Below, in pieces: positions 5,443-6,702 of a stretch of DNA of 6,702 bases. The first letter of the stretch is position 1. The number at the start of each line of letters is the position of its first letter. The stretch spans positions 1 through 6,702 of the forward strand of contig JAUWYT010000088.1 in assembly GCA_030615705.1 (NCBI GenBank). The letters are read 5' to 3'. The stretch is from Chloroflexota bacterium (GTDB taxonomy: Bacteria; Chloroflexota; Anaerolineae; VGOG01). Under the pieces are notes generated by a model. That model ran no database searches. It was not told where the DNA came from and worked only from the letters and a program-made list of their open reading frames with translations. The position numbers and the translations under genes are program-made.

Positions 5443-6591
5443 ATGGGATCGTTGAACTTTCGCATCAGGAAGGTCGAGGATAAACAAGACTTAATGGAAT
5501 TCATCAGGTTTCCCTGGCGGGTCTATAGGGATGACGCCTATTGGGTCCCTCCTCTTATCAGTGAACGGAAAGCTTTCCTGGATCCCCAGAGGAACCCCTT
5601 CTTCGAGCACTCCGAGGTAGATCTGTTCTTAGCCCAGAGGGATAGTGAGACGATAGGCACTATCGCTGCTATTATCAACGACAATCACAATGCTTTCCAC
5701 GAAGAGAAGGCAGGCTTCTTCGGCCTCTTCGAGGTGATCGAAGACTACGCGGTGGCCGATGGGCTGCTGGCCACAGCCAGGGACTGGGTCAAGGCCAAAG
5801 GCATGGATGTTATCCGCGGCCCGATGAACATGTCCATCAATGATGAGTGTGGCCTTTTAGTAGATGGCTTCGACTCCAGCCCGGTAGTGATGATGACCTA
5901 TAACCCCCGCTATTACTTAGATTTCATCGAGCGGTTCGGCTTCGTTAAGGCCAAGGATCTCTATGCCTACATCGCCAGCACGGACATATTCGACAGAAAA
6001 ACAGAGAATCTACCCTCCAAGTTCCTGCGGGTCGCAGAAGTTGCTCGAAGGAGGGCGGGAGTACGAGTGCGTAAGGTGAACATGAAGGACTTCGATGCCG
6101 AGGTGAAGAAGGCGAAGGCTGTCTACAACTCGGCCTGGGAGAACAATTGGGGCGCCGTGCCCATGACCGATGCAGAGTTCGATCATTTGGCTCATGGGAT
6201 CAAACAGTTCCTGGATCCAGACCTGCTCCTCATCGCCGAGGTAGACGATAGACCGGTCGGCATCTTCATAGGCCTTCCCGACGTCAATCAACCCTTGCTT
6301 CACGTGAACGGGCGCCTTTTCCCCTTCGGCTGGATCAAGTACCTGTGGTACCGACGAAAGATAGATACCTTCAGGGGATTGATAATGGGCGTCATCGCAG
6401 AATACAGGGAGAGAGGCATTGATGCCCTGATGTACGTCGAAGGGGCTGAGGAGGCCTTCCGGAAGGGCTATAAGCGATGTGAGATGTCGTGGATCCTGGA
6501 AGACAACGTGATGATGAACAGGATAATTCGGAGGATAGGGGGAGAAATCTACAAGACGTACAGGATCTATGAGATGGTTTTGCAGGGCTAA
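5443..6591 (+). CDS. Tandem GNAT-fold acyltransferase-like protein of unknown substrate
   Basis: A complete 382-residue soluble protein of a family often labelled GNAT N-acetyltransferase. The first half carries the family signature: FPWRVYRDDAYWVPPL (23-38), LDPQRNPFFEH (46-56), LAQRDSETIGTIAAIIND (63-80, the strand pair of a GNAT core), GFFGLFEVIEDYAVADGLL (91-109), RGPMNMSINDECGLLVDGF (125-143) and MMTYNPRYYLDFIERFGF (150-167). A second GNAT-like half spans about 205-380, with LLLIAEVDDRPVGIFIGLPD (261-280) and a closing ILEDNVMMNRIIRRIGGEIY (351-370) that mimics the usual N-x-x-x-x-x-x-x-G helix. An acetyl-CoA-dependent reaction is likely but the acceptor is unknown. The start is ATG 5443 with a G-rich ribosome site (AAAGGGGG) ending about 5 nt before it. 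It appears intact and typical of the surrounding genome in composition (58% GC in line 5701). Confidence 0.85.
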   Translation: MGSLNFRIRKVEDKQDLMEFIRFPWRVYRDDAYWVPPLISERKAFLDPQRNPFFEHSEVDLFLAQRDSETIGTIAAIINDNHNAFHEEKAGFFGLFEVIEDYAVADGLLATARDWVKAKGMDVIRGPMNMSINDECGLLVDGFDSSPVVMMTYNPRYYLDFIERFGFVKAKDLYAYIASTDIFDRKTENLPSKFLRVAEVARRRAGVRVRKVNMKDFDAEVKKAKAVYNSAWENNWGAVPMTDAEFDHLAHGIKQFLDPDLLLIAEVDDRPVGIFIGLPDVNQPLLHVNGRLFPFGWIKYLWYRRKIDTFRGLIMGVIAEYRERGIDALMYVEGAEEAFRKGYKRCEMSWILEDNVMMNRIIRRIGGEIYKTYRIYEMVLQG

Positions 6592-6633
6592 ATCTCACCA
6601 TTTTGGGGTCTGATAGCTTATGCGTTCAAAGCG

Positions 6634-6684
6634 ACCTCAAATAAAGGAGGTTCCGGGGGGGCTGGGCCGCCATCCTCAGCGGCC
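6634..6684 (+). terminator. Two small hairpins after the GNAT gene, possible terminator
   Basis: Downstream of the stop at 6591, ACCTC near 6634 can pair with GAGGT near 6646. Next, GGCCGC (6665-6670) pairs perfectly with GCGGCC (6679-6684) across an 8-nt loop. The second stem is GC-rich but is followed by TTCGCAATTGCAATTTCT, only partly U-rich. It may end the GNAT transcript. No gene can be supported between 6592 and the end of the window. Confidence 0.3.
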
Positions 6685-6702
6685 TTCGCAATTGCAATTT
6701 CT

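Noticed and set aside
6640..6660. Strong Shine-Dalgarno-like AAAGGAGGT after the GNAT gene
   Set aside because: No ATG, GTG or TTG follows within a workable distance, so it does not mark a gene start inside the window.
1..6702. CRISPR array, tRNA, rRNA or transposase gene
   Set aside because: Nothing matching was seen: the only tandem direct repeat is two copies of 22 bp without spacers, and the double hairpin at 101-183 lacks tRNA features.

Overview
The window looks like chromosomal DNA from an uncultured bacterium. A housekeeping RpoD-type sigma factor, consensus -35/-10 promoters and strong Shine-Dalgarno sites all point to Bacteria. The style of the PfkB kinase, the double-GNAT protein and the remnants of a phosphotransferase and an APS kinase suggest Chloroflexota. 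That phylum call rests on recalled family resemblance, not on a search.

Left part (1-2345, minus strand). A 510-codon gene resembles DUF2193, a family I know mainly from methanogenic archaea. It is read leftward from a perfect TTGACA-17-TATAAT promoter through an untranslated leader of about 360 nt containing several dyads and a U-tract. Downstream, past a 16-bp hairpin and an unusual double-hairpin element, another minus-strand gene begins and leaves the window after 12 codons. Those codons resemble the N-terminus of MtdA/MtdB methylene-tetrahydromethanopterin dehydrogenases. If that is right, the left part belongs to one-carbon (H4MPT-type) metabolism.

Middle (2399-3801, plus strand). Two good promoters precede the sigma factor gene, divergent from the DUF2193 promoter. 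The sigma factor is complete, with regions 1.1, 1.2, 2, 3 and 4.

Scar region (3807-5326, plus strand). This is the oddest part. An intact PfkB sugar/nucleoside kinase gene sits exactly between two broken genes: the first ~70 residues of an aminoglycoside-phosphotransferase-like protein upstream, and the last ~100 residues of an APS kinase (CysC) downstream. The CysC remnant also carries a 1-nt frameshift. A 22-bp tandem duplication abuts the kinase start codon, and the kinase is richer in GC than both remnants in the lines I counted. The simplest reading is that a kinase segment replaced the end of one gene and the start of the other.

Right part (5327-6702, plus strand). A short intergenic stretch with one hairpin is followed by a complete 382-codon tandem-GNAT protein and a GC-rich hairpin near the edge. 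I see no tRNA, rRNA, CRISPR array or transposase.
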